Assembly (NCBI GenBank): GCA_900553645.1
Contig: USEE01000056.1
Span: 1-7,835 of the forward strand
DNA from: an uncultured Eubacteriales bacterium
Lineage (GTDB): Bacteria; Bacillota_A; Clostridia; Christensenellales; Aristaeellaceae
Length of the DNA stretch: 7,835 nt
Direction of reading: 5' to 3'
Shown: positions 1 to 5,832 of the stretch, one piece after another
How the letters are laid out: each line of letters opens with the position of its first letter
How positions within the stretch are numbered: position 1 is the stretch's first letter
Notes under the pieces: model-generated
What the model was told of the DNA's origin: nothing
Databases searched by the model: none
What the model saw: the letters and a program-made list of their open reading frames with translations, nothing else
Program-made: the position numbers and the translations under genes

Positions 1-645
1 CGGCGCAAGCGTATCGTCCAATGTAATCGCGCCCATGCGCACGCGCTTCAGCTCCAGCACGGGCTTGCCGCGCGACGCCAGCATCCGCTTCACCTGATGA
101 TACTTGCCCTCGCGCAGTATCACCCGCGCTAAAGACGGCTCCACTATCTCCAATCCTGCGGGCAGCGCGGTAAAGTCGCTCAGCTCGATGCCTGCCTTAA
201 ATGCCTCAATATCGCTCTCGTCCAGCACGCCGTCCACGCGCGCCAGATACTCCTTGTCAACATGATGGCGCGGCGATATTAGCCGGTGCGCAAGCTGGCC
301 GTCCGTGGACAAGAGCAACAGCCCGGTAGTGTCCTTGTCCAATCGCCCGATGGGTCCCAGATCGCGCGGCCGCAGGCTGTCGGGCAGTATGTCCAGCACG
401 GTCTTTTGCGCGCGGTCCTCGGTGGCCGTCAGCACGCCCGCAGGCTTGTTCATCATTATGTGAGTGTGGCGCTTGAACATAAGCGCCGCGCCGTCCAGCG
501 TCACAGTGGCCGTGCGCTCGTCCACCTGCATGGCCGGGTCGCGCGCCGGTACGCCGTCTACCGATATGCGGCCGTATTTCAGCGCGGCCTTTACGTCCTT
601 GCGGCTGAGGTCGGTCAGCGTCGATATGTATTTGTCCAGTCTCAT
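1..645 (-). CDS. rsuA: RsuA-type 16S rRNA pseudouridine synthase (3' end cut off)
   Basis: Seen: 215 codons read without a stop from ATG at 645 to the window edge, beginning MRLDKYIS. An S4 RNA-binding domain covers about residues 1-60. The catalytic domain carries GRLDKDTTGLLLL (residues 100-112), whose Asp103 matches the nucleophilic aspartate of the RsuA/RluB/RluE/RluF family. The following SPRHHVDKEYL segment fits the RsuA branch better than RluB. KYHQVKRMLASRGKPV near residues 181-196 is the usual late family motif. Known: RsuA isomerises uridine 516 (E. coli numbering) of 16S rRNA to pseudouridine in the cytoplasm during small-subunit assembly. About 20-25 residues should be missing beyond position 1, judged from a family length near 235-240. 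The gene starts 11 bases after the fbp stop, and its AGGCGGTG ribosome binding site overlaps that stop, so it is very likely the fourth gene of the operon. The family is sure; the exact target uridine is inferred. Confidence 0.9.
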   Translation of the reverse strand, partial: MRLDKYISTLTDLSRKDVKAALKYGRISVDGVPARDPAMQVDERTATVTLDGAALMFKRHTHIMMNKPAGVLTATEDRAQKTVLDILPDSLRPRDLGPIGRLDKDTTGLLLLSTDGQLAHRLISPRHHVDKEYLARVDGVLDESDIEAFKAGIELSDFTALPAGLEIVEPSLARVILREGKYHQVKRMLASRGKPVLELKRVRMGAITLDDTLAP

Positions 646-656
646 TCAGTCACCGC

Positions 657-2642
657 CTAATCCAAATCGTCCTCGCGCCCGGCCTTGATTGCGCCTTCCT
701 CGAACGCGTCGATAAGGTCGCTCAGGTCGGCGATGCGCCGGCGCAGTAAATCGCCCTGATCGGTGTCGCATATGCGCAGGCGAACCGGCATCCGCTCGAC
801 CACCGTCTGCACCGAGTGTATGTCCTGCTCGTCGGTGATTGCGCGCGCCGCCGACTCAAACGGCTGATGCGCAACCAGCAAAAGCGCGTGCGAGCTGAAT
901 ATCAGCGTGTAGCCCGCTATGCCGGTCACGCTCTGATACGCGCGCGACAGGCCGCCGTCGATTACAAGCAGCCGTCCGCCCGCGCGTATGGGGCTTTCGC
1001 CGCGGCTTACCTTTACCGGCACATGGCCGTTGATTATGTGGCCGCGCTCCGGGTCAAGGCCGAAGCCCTCAAGTATGCGCTGTGCCGCCGATTCAGTCTC
1101 AATCAGCTGATAATACGCATTCTTACGCTCCACATGCGTGGATTCATCTTCGATGAAGTAGCGCTCGAATGTTGTCATGCGCGACTTGCCAAACAGCGGC
1201 GACGCAGGCCCGCACCACAGATACCACATGAAGTCCTGCCCGTCGCGCCGCGCCCGCGAACCCGCGCGCGCAAAATAGCCCTGCCGCACCACGCGCTCCG
1301 CATAGTCCAGCGCCGCGCGCCCGGTGGGATGCGCGCCATCGCCAGCGTCAAGCGGCAGTTCCATAAGCGTGCCGTCGCCGTTCATAGGTATGCAGCCGTG
1401 ATAGAGCAAATTTCCATTGCGGCACAGGTACATGCTGCCCGCCGAAAACAGGAAGCGTACATGCTGCTGCAGCTTTTCGGAATGCTCAAATGCGGTAGTC
1501 AGCCGCTCGACGACCTCGCTTTCGCCTTCGGTTAAGGCATACGGCTCGGCAGGGTCGATGGTGGGGAACACGCAGGAGCGCAGGCAGTATTCCTGTCCGT
1601 CCAACGTTATAGTGCCTTTTTCATAGTCAATTTTGTCTAGCAGCAGCCGACTGTCCATGCCGTATTCGGGATGGCGTTTAAGCAGCTGCCCTTCCAGCTT
1701 GAACAGCAGCACCGCCGCCGCCTTGTGCATTCGCGCCAGCTCCATGTCGTCCTCGCTGTCGCCGTCCTGCTCGACCTGCCTGGGCAAAAAGCCCACGCAT
1801 GGGTCGCCCGCATATACCGCGTCCGCAAATGTAGACAGCACGCGCAGAGATATGCCGTAACCCTCCTCAAGCGAGGTAACGTTGCCGTACTTCACCTGAG
1901 TAACCAGCACCTGCGCCATGCACACGCGCGAACCCGACGCCGCGCCCATCCATACTATGTCGTGGTTGCCCCACTGTATGTCCACGCCGTGATGGTGCTC
2001 CAGCGCGTCCATGATCAAATCTGCGCGCGGCCCGCGGTCGTATATGTCGCCGATTATGTGCAGCCGGTCTATCGCCAGGTATTGTATTATGCGCGACAGC
2101 TCGATGATTACCGCGTCCGCCTGATTGCATTCGACGATCGACTCAACCATCTCGGAATAGTATTCCTGCTTGTCGTGTACGTCCTCGCGCAAAAGCAGCT
2201 CTTCAAGCAGCTCGCCCAAGTCGCCCGGCATGGCCGCGCGTACATGCGCGCGCGTGTACTTGACCGCCATTATGCGCGCCACATCGACCATGCGCAGTAT
2301 CGCAATGCGGTACCATTCGCGGTTGACCATGCCCTGCCGCTTGAGCAGCGCCAGCTTCTCCTCGGGATAGTAGACCAGCGTGCACAGCATGTCGCGCTCA
2401 TGTGAAGGCAGTACGTCGCGGTACAGGTCGTTTATCTTCTCCTTGATAACCCCGCTGGCGTTGCGCAGTATGTGCAGAAACGCCGCGTGTTCGCCGTGTA
2501 TGTCTGACAGGAAATGCTCCGTGCCCTTGGGCAGGCGCATTACCGCGCGCAGGCGTATCATCTCGGCCGCCGCGTCGCGCTCGGTGGGGTATTTGTGCTT
2601 TAACAGCTTCAGATATTGCAGCCGCTCGTTAGATATATCCAT
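657..2642 (-). CDS. fbp: Class III fructose-1,6-bisphosphatase
   Basis: This 661-residue cytoplasmic enzyme should hydrolyse fructose 1,6-bisphosphate to fructose 6-phosphate in gluconeogenesis. Seen: metallophosphatase motifs in order, SDIHGEH (46-52), GDIYDRGP (198-205) and GNHD (225-228), then YHGCIP (414-419) and INGHVPV (537-543) followed by the IDGGLSRAYQ segment (561-570). These metal-binding Asp, Asn and His residues are all present, so it looks active. The length is close to that of the B. subtilis class III enzyme (about 670 residues). Known: this class is characteristic of Firmicutes and unrelated in fold to classes I and II. The start at 2642 has GGGAG about eight bases upstream. 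It lies 23 bases after the helicase-loader gene and 11 before rsuA. Nothing in the sequence shows its own promoter, so it is probably expressed with the replication genes. No truncation or frameshift is seen. Confidence 0.96.
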   Translation of the reverse strand: MDISNERLQYLKLLKHKYPTERDAAAEMIRLRAVMRLPKGTEHFLSDIHGEHAAFLHILRNASGVIKEKINDLYRDVLPSHERDMLCTLVYYPEEKLALLKRQGMVNREWYRIAILRMVDVARIMAVKYTRAHVRAAMPGDLGELLEELLLREDVHDKQEYYSEMVESIVECNQADAVIIELSRIIQYLAIDRLHIIGDIYDRGPRADLIMDALEHHHGVDIQWGNHDIVWMGAASGSRVCMAQVLVTQVKYGNVTSLEEGYGISLRVLSTFADAVYAGDPCVGFLPRQVEQDGDSEDDMELARMHKAAAVLLFKLEGQLLKRHPEYGMDSRLLLDKIDYEKGTITLDGQEYCLRSCVFPTIDPAEPYALTEGESEVVERLTTAFEHSEKLQQHVRFLFSAGSMYLCRNGNLLYHGCIPMNGDGTLMELPLDAGDGAHPTGRAALDYAERVVRQGYFARAGSRARRDGQDFMWYLWCGPASPLFGKSRMTTFERYFIEDESTHVERKNAYYQLIETESAAQRILEGFGLDPERGHIINGHVPVKVSRGESPIRAGGRLLVIDGGLSRAYQSVTGIAGYTLIFSSHALLLVAHQPFESAARAITDEQDIHSVQTVVERMPVRLRICDTDQGDLLRRRIADLSDLIDAFEEGAIKAGREDDLD

Positions 2643-2665
2643 ACTTCACTCCCGTAGGGCGCATT

Positions 2666-3646
2666 TTACCGATTGCGCCGCGTGCGCACGTCGCCGCCCG
2701 CAAAGCCGATTATCATCGTGTCCTTTGTGTCCATTAGCCGCGACGCGACGCGGTCGCCGTAGCGCGCCTGCATCTGCTCGGCGTTTAAGTTGGTTGCGAT
2801 TATCGTATGGCGCTTCATGCGCATCCGCTCGTTCAGCAGCGTGAACAGCATTTCGATAGTTACATTGCGGTATATAGGTTCGCTGCCCAAATCGTCTATC
2901 ATGAGCAGCTCCGCATCGATCATCATGTTAAACGGCTCGGTGTTTGTCTCAAGAAAGCTTTCCCGCATAGCGCCCAACATGCGGTACGCGGTCAGGTAGC
3001 TCACGCCCACGCCGCGCGAATAAAGCTGATTGGCCATGCAGTTGAGCAAAAACGTCTTGCCCAGCCCCGGCGCGCCGGTGAATATCAGACTGCGCTTGCG
3101 GTTGTTCGGGAACTCGTCGCAGTAGGCCATGCACAGCTTCTTCACGCGCAGCATGAAGTCGCGCTGGGAATAGCCCAGCCCCGGCAAGGGTTCGGGCGAA
3201 AATATGTCCGCGTTGAATGCCTCGAACGTATCGTCGCCCGCCATGTCCAGCCGGGCGCGCTTGCGGCGCTCCTCGTCCAGACGCGCGCGGAAGCATTCGC
3301 AGTCATGCCGCCCCGCGTCGCCCACATACCCAAGGTCATGGCATACCGGGCAGCGGTAACGCATTTGAAGGTAGTCGCCCGGCAGGTTGAGCGCATTTAG
3401 CCGCGCCGCAATCTCCGCATCAATGCGCGCGTACTCGGCGCGTATCGCGTCGCGGTCGGGCGCGCGGTGCTCGCTGAGTGCCTGAGCATACGCGTTTGTC
3501 ATGGTCAGCGTGCGCTTTTTGAGCAGCTCGCCGATGCGCGCGTCGCGCTTACATGCGTCGTCAATGCGCGCGTCGCGGTCGCGCTCCTCGTCCATCAGCA
3601 GCCGGTCAAACTCGCGGCGCACGGTCTGTCTTACGTCGCCGGGCAT
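2666..3646 (-). CDS. DnaC/DnaI-type helicase-loader AAA+ ATPase
   Basis: This 326-residue protein is probably the loader that places the replicative DnaB-type helicase on DNA at origins or restart sites. Seen: a charged, probably helical N-terminal region (about 1-95), a four-cysteine cluster at C99, C102, C116 and C118 that probably binds zinc, and a C-terminal AAA+ domain. The ATPase has Walker A GAPGLGKT (191-198), Walker B LLMIDD (247-252), a sensor-1 segment IIATNLN (282-288) and GDRVASRL (297-304) with candidate arginine-finger residues. Known: an N-terminal zinc domain followed by this ATPase is the layout of Firmicute DnaI. IstB, the transposition helper, shares the ATPase, but no transposase lies nearby and the DnaD-like partner argues for replication. 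Its ATG directly follows the TAA of the upstream gene, and a GAGGGTG site lies inside that gene's end, so the two are translationally coupled. I leave the symbol blank because dnaC and dnaI are used inconsistently for this family. Confidence 0.92.
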   Translation of the reverse strand: MPGDVRQTVRREFDRLLMDEERDRDARIDDACKRDARIGELLKKRTLTMTNAYAQALSEHRAPDRDAIRAEYARIDAEIAARLNALNLPGDYLQMRYRCPVCHDLGYVGDAGRHDCECFRARLDEERRKRARLDMAGDDTFEAFNADIFSPEPLPGLGYSQRDFMLRVKKLCMAYCDEFPNNRKRSLIFTGAPGLGKTFLLNCMANQLYSRGVGVSYLTAYRMLGAMRESFLETNTEPFNMMIDAELLMIDDLGSEPIYRNVTIEMLFTLLNERMRMKRHTIIATNLNAEQMQARYGDRVASRLMDTKDTMIIGFAGGDVRTRRNR

Positions 3647-5137
3647 TTAATCACCCTCTTCGTTCATTATGTCGGTGTACACCCGGTTCAGCTCGCCCGG
3701 TGCATATGTGTGCTGGGCATAACCGGTTGCGGCAGTGGGGCGCGATTGGCTCTGCGGCGCGCCTGCGGATATGGGCGATACGCGGCGCTGATTGTCGGCG
3801 CGGCGCACGTCGTCGGGCGTGAGCAGATCGCGCTCGTACCACGTGTGAAGTATGCTCTCCATGTATGCCATCTTCTGCCCGCTTGCGTCGCGCGCGCGGT
3901 CGGCCGCCAGCATTATCATGTCGTAGCTCATCGAATAGTCCTTCAGCCAGCGTTTGACCGATTCCCGGTCGCCCGGTGCGGCGCGCCGCGAAAGCGCCAA
4001 TCGCTCCAGCACCGCGTCGCATATGTCGTAATAGGTGAATATCTCGTCATAGTACTTGCTGACCGCGCTTTCCTCGGTCACGCCCTCGTCCTTCATGCGG
4101 CGCAATGCCTTGTCCAGCAGCTCAAACGTGCCCGAACCCATGCGTGTCAGCGAACGCGCGGTTATAAGTATCGATTCGTCGTTAAAGCCCATGCCCTGCC
4201 ACATGCGGTATGTGTCCAGCATACCGGGCGCGCCCAGCGGCACGGGCTGATTCAGCGCCTTAAATACCTCGCGCATATGCGCCATGCCCTCGCGATAGCT
4301 TTCGGTATAGCCCGCGATTTCGCCCGCCGTGTGCAGTCCGCGCTCGTGCATCGACCTTATTATGCTGTCCAGATACCCCATGTTGGGGCTGCGTGCGGTC
4401 GCGGTCTGCTTGCAGCATTCCAGTATCGCGGCATGGTCGAAACCCAGCTCCAGCCACGACGCGTACAGCCGCTCCTGATCGGGTGTGGGCGCGGTGGTTA
4501 TGCCCAGGCGCTGCAATACCTTGCGCGTCAGTTGGAACGATTCGGTGGTGTAGCGCACCTGCTCGCGCGCGGCCTCAGGCGTATTTATGCCCTTGTCCGC
4601 CCATTCGCGCGCGATCTTGTCGCACGACGCAAACCGCACATGCGGCCCGCGCTTTTTGAGCAGGTACTCAACCAGTATGAGTACAACGCTTTCGGGAAGT
4701 TTGTATACCTCCATCCAGTCGTACAGGTACTTGGTGTCGCTTTCGTGCAGTAGCCGCCCCGCCGGGAACATGCTCTGCACGCGGTCGTTGAAGCTGCGGT
4801 ACCGGTACAGGCCGTCGTCCTGATTTTGCTGATTCATCAGGTTGGCCTTGAGGTTGAAGAAGCGGTAGGAGGGCGGGTTATCGCTCACGCGGCGCACAAG
4901 CCCCTGCCGCTCCCAGTAGGTGAAGGCGTTCTTTACATCGTCCGGCTCCATGCACAGCGCGCGCGCCATGCGTTCGTAATCGTTGTCGCGCGGCGGGTGA
5001 TAGCACTGGCGCAGCGCATATATGTATACCTTAACAAAGTCGCCCGGCGCGCGCAGCATGTACTCGTCTATAAACAAGTTTTCCAGCGGCGTTATGTCGA
5101 ACATGGTGAACTGGTCGTCGAATTCTAGCATTGGCAT
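3647..5137 (-). CDS. DnaD-domain replication initiation protein with four tandem C-terminal repeats
   Basis: This 496-residue protein belongs to the DnaD/DnaB primosome family, which remodels DNA and recruits the helicase and its loader. Seen: an N-terminal segment (about 14-100) rich in helices and matching the DnaD winged-helix domain. After it come four copies of an approximately 85-residue unit, each with a conserved Trp at 141, 228, 313 and 397 and ending in a (Y/F)xxxx(I/L/A)xxxxx(D/E)(R/K/E) helix. The last copy has YMESILHTW (425-433), the typical DnaD C-domain Y-x3-I-x3-W pattern. A low-complexity tail (about 450-482) follows. Known: DnaD has one such unit and DnaB two, so four is many. 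The neighbour is the helicase-loader ATPase, which supports a primosome role. ATG at 5137 is the first start after an in-frame TAA at 5146-5144; ATG at 5131 is an alternative. It heads the operon. Confidence 0.88.
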   Translation of the reverse strand: MPMLEFDDQFTMFDITPLENLFIDEYMLRAPGDFVKVYIYALRQCYHPPRDNDYERMARALCMEPDDVKNAFTYWERQGLVRRVSDNPPSYRFFNLKANLMNQQNQDDGLYRYRSFNDRVQSMFPAGRLLHESDTKYLYDWMEVYKLPESVVLILVEYLLKKRGPHVRFASCDKIAREWADKGINTPEAAREQVRYTTESFQLTRKVLQRLGITTAPTPDQERLYASWLELGFDHAAILECCKQTATARSPNMGYLDSIIRSMHERGLHTAGEIAGYTESYREGMAHMREVFKALNQPVPLGAPGMLDTYRMWQGMGFNDESILITARSLTRMGSGTFELLDKALRRMKDEGVTEESAVSKYYDEIFTYYDICDAVLERLALSRRAAPGDRESVKRWLKDYSMSYDMIMLAADRARDASGQKMAYMESILHTWYERDLLTPDDVRRADNQRRVSPISAGAPQSQSRPTAATGYAQHTYAPGELNRVYTDIMNEEGD

Positions 5138-5153
5138 CGGGGGTTATAACACA

Positions 5154-5159
5154 CTCCTT
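5154..5159 (-). promoter_or_regulatory. AAGGAG ribosome binding site with long spacing to the dnaD-like start
   Basis: AAGGAG lies on the minus strand, but 16 bases separate it from the ATG at 5137 and 22 from the ATG at 5131, against the usual 5-9. An in-frame TAA (5146-5144) between site and start excludes an earlier start codon. The intervening bases include the perfect palindrome GTTATAAC (5150-5143). Either the site is used inefficiently, or a local fold brings it closer. Confidence 0.45.
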
Positions 5160-5169
5160 GGGGGGACTC

Positions 5170-5175
5170 ATTATA
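5170..5175 (-). promoter_or_regulatory. Possible -10 box for the dnaD operon
   Basis: A perfect TATAAT on the minus strand sits about 33 bases before the dnaD-like start, which would give a leader of roughly 26 bases that includes the AAGGAG site. The matching -35 window falls inside the preserved CRISPR-like repeat and reads AGCGTG, a poor match. A TTGAAA is present at 5190-5185, but only nine bases from the -10, too close for normal sigma-A spacing. The call is weak. Confidence 0.3.
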
Positions 5176-5183
5176 ATTTATTT

Positions 5184-5214
5184 GTTTCAATCCACGCTCC
5201 CGCACGGGAGCGGC
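5184..5214 (-). repeat. CRISPR-like repeat 1, well preserved
   Basis: This 31-base unit begins GTTTCAATCCACGCTCCC on the plus strand and finishes with the complementary GGGAGCG. The stem is perfect over eight pairs. It is the copy closest to the dnaD-like gene and the one that carries the type I-C signature on its own. Read in crRNA sense it ends GCGTGGATTGAAAC. Confidence 0.65.
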
Positions 5215-5246
5215 AGATAGTAATCTTTTTTCAGGCAGTCAGCAAT

Positions 5247-5278
5247 GTTTCAATTCACACTTCCCGCATATGAGGGGA
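5247..5278 (-). repeat. CRISPR-like repeat 2, degenerate
   Basis: By hand alignment about 24 of 31 positions match repeat 1, allowing one inserted base. The ATTGAAAC end is intact, but the stem has decayed to TTCCC/GGGAA with a longer loop. The 32 bases between repeats 1 and 2 (5215-5246) are the size of a spacer. Confidence 0.5.
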
Positions 5279-5298
5279 AAAGTACATAGCCGATAACT

Positions 5299-5314
5299 GC
5301 TTCAATCCATGCAC
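5299..5314 (-). repeat. CRISPR-like half repeat 3
   Basis: On the minus strand GTGCATGGATTGAAGC matches the last 16 bases of repeat 1 with three mismatches. The stem half is replaced by AT-rich sequence containing a TATAAT. Only 20 bases separate it from repeat 2, so a deletion or a chance match is possible. Confidence 0.35.
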
Positions 5315-5319
5315 AGAAT

Positions 5320-5328
5320 ATTATATCA
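5320..5328 (-). promoter_or_regulatory. Extended -10 promoter candidate facing the CRISPR relic and dnaD operon
   Basis: TGATATAAT on the minus strand is a perfect TGn-TATAAT extended -10 element, a class that can work without a good -35 box; none is seen here. A start about seven bases downstream would fall in half repeat 3, so transcripts would run through the repeats in crRNA sense and on towards the dnaD-like gene. The location in an AT-rich patch makes chance possible. Confidence 0.4.
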
Positions 5329-5483
5329 GATTTGCGGCTGATTAGATAGCATACGCGTGAAAAGTGCGCAATGTCGGCACCCAGCGCCGCCGCTTTTTCG
5401 CAGCATTCCAGCCCCTTTTTCAGATTGCCGTCCAGACTTCCGCACGGCGCAATCTGCATCAGCGCTATTTTCAGTATGCTCAT

Positions 5484-5627
5484 ATTAAAAGCCCTTCCTT
5501 TAAGTAAATGCTTGGGCGTGTTCAAATCTGTTTCGGCTCAGTCGGATTCGCATTCATGACTAAGAATAACTTATGATTCAATATTAGCATACATTCGCCG
5601 CGCTTACAAGGATATGCGATTCAGGCT
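5484..5627. other. Divergent intergenic region with no assigned feature
   Basis: Between the nitrilase stub and the spoVA promoter the sequence is more AT-rich than the genes. It includes small imperfect inverted repeats such as TAAG-N5-CTTA near 5561-5573. I see no coding pattern, RNA gene or convincing sigma-A promoter here. The stub's ribosome binding site lies at the low end, about 5491-5498. Confidence 0.4.
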
Positions 5628-5656
5628 GACTAAACGCCGCGCGCTCGGGCATAATA
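5628..5656 (+). promoter_or_regulatory. Sigma-G/sigma-F-type promoter of the spoVA operon
   Basis: GACTA (5628-5632), a 17-base spacer and CATAATA (5650-5656) fit the sigma-G pattern GHATR-N17/18-CATWHTA with one mismatch in the -35 part. Known: spoVA operons are transcribed in the forespore, mainly by sigma-G. The predicted start near 5663 leaves a short leader holding the GAGGTG site of the first gene. Fit of motif and of regulon support each other; the assignment between sigma-G and sigma-F is not certain. Confidence 0.6.
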
Positions 5657-5666
5657 GCAAAAAAGC

Positions 5667-5672
5667 GAGGTG
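5667..5672 (+). promoter_or_regulatory. Ribosome binding site fixing the start of the 50-residue protein
   Basis: GAGGTG stands seven bases before ATG 5680. The same frame is open from ATG 5614, but that start lies upstream of the predicted promoter and has no comparable site, so 5680 is preferred. Confidence 0.6.
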
Positions 5673-5679
5673 CGTATAT

Positions 5680-5832
5680 ATGCGTGATTTAAGACAGACG
5701 CCAATCCTGCGCGTGGAATGGCAGGCCAGACCGGGCGAGCGCGAATTAAGGCGCGCTCAGAACGGCGCGCGCGGCTTCGACCCGGTGGGGCGCGAGCCGC
5801 TGGAGCGCGGCGCGAAGGGCGGTGAGCATTGA
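5680..5832 (+). CDS. Small basic protein of unknown function opening the spoVA operon
   Basis: I do not recognise this 50-residue protein. It begins MRDLRQTPILRVEW and has ten Arg and six Glu, one Trp, no Cys, no signal peptide and no membrane segment; the second half is rich in Gly and charged residues. It is predicted to be soluble and possibly nucleic-acid or membrane-surface binding, but that is only a composition argument. Evidence that it is real: a proper GAGGTG site, the sigma-G-type promoter just upstream, and a TGA stop that abuts the ATG of spoVAC, which implies translational coupling. Inferred: it is made in the forespore and helps the SpoVA complex or merely couples translation of spoVAC. 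It does not resemble the small acid-soluble spore proteins I know, nor SpoVAA or SpoVAB. It could also be a leader peptide without its own job. Confidence 0.6.
   Translation: MRDLRQTPILRVEWQARPGERELRRAQNGARGFDPVGREPLERGAKGGEH

Larger units (their letters stand above)
5184..5314 (-). CRISPR. Decayed type I-C-like CRISPR array remnant
   Basis: Three repeat-like units start at 5184, 5247 and 5299 (plus-strand coordinates). They share (G)TTTCAATCCACGC-like starts, or read on the minus strand they end in ATTGAAAC. The first has the perfect inverted repeat CGCTCCCG/CGGGAGCG (5195-5212) around a CA loop. Known: type I-C repeats are about 32 bases, have a GC-rich stem and end in GTGGATTGAAAC, which this matches. 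The interval between the first and second units, 63 bases, fits a 31-base repeat and a 32-base spacer. The second interval, 52 bases, is too short for an intact unit. The unit seen on the minus strand is the crRNA sense. No cas genes occur in the window. With one good and two poor copies it is best seen as a relic, and chance similarity of the weaker copies is not excluded. Confidence 0.55.
5250..5483 (-). pseudogene. N-terminal stub of a carbon-nitrogen hydrolase (nitrilase superfamily)
   Basis: From ATG at 5483, preceded by a good AGGAAGGG site, the reading frame gives MSILKIALMQIAPCGSLDGN and continues LKKGLECCEKAAALGADIA. That is a typical nitrilase-superfamily start: first beta strand, then the helix ending in GADIA. 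In intact members GADI(A/V)xFPE follows, with the catalytic Glu. Here the frame turns to HFSRVCYLIS after residue 39 (about 5367) and shows no further similarity, running through the CRISPR-like units to a stop at 5250. The Glu-Lys-Cys triad is therefore absent, and intact proteins are about 260-300 residues. The ORF could start earlier at ATG 5525, but the Shine-Dalgarno site favours 5483. Inferred: the gene was cut by a deletion or rearrangement next to the CRISPR relic. The stub might still be translated but cannot be an active amidase or nitrilase. Confidence 0.7.

Noticed and set aside
286..688. Short plus-strand open frames opposite the start of rsuA
   Set aside because: The minus strand encodes a clear S4 domain and GRLD motif through this stretch, so the plus frames are shadows.
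816..2405. Long plus-strand open frames (816-1535 and 1671-2405) opposite fbp
   Set aside because: fbp is complete with all catalytic motifs on the other strand. These frames show only low-complexity Arg/His/Val/Ala-rich sequence.
2666..3646. IstB-type transposition helper as the identity of the ATPase
   Set aside because: No transposase or terminal inverted repeats are nearby. The N-terminal zinc cluster and the coupled DnaD-like gene point to a replication helicase loader.
3467..4753. A 428-codon plus-strand open frame antisense to the dnaD-like and helicase-loader genes
   Set aside because: It is the shadow of two real genes in GC-rich DNA. It has no domain motif, no ribosome binding site and an Arg/Ala/His/Val-rich composition typical of antisense frames.
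5587..5617. GCATA at 5587 as the -35 box of the spoVA promoter
   Set aside because: At 16-18 bases downstream the sequence reads around AAGGATATG, which fits neither the sigma-G nor the sigma-F -10 pattern; the GACTA/CATAATA pair is better.
5614..5679. An earlier start (ATG 5614) for the 50-residue protein
   Set aside because: It lies upstream of the predicted CATAATA promoter box and lacks a good ribosome binding site, whereas ATG 5680 has GAGGTG seven bases before it.
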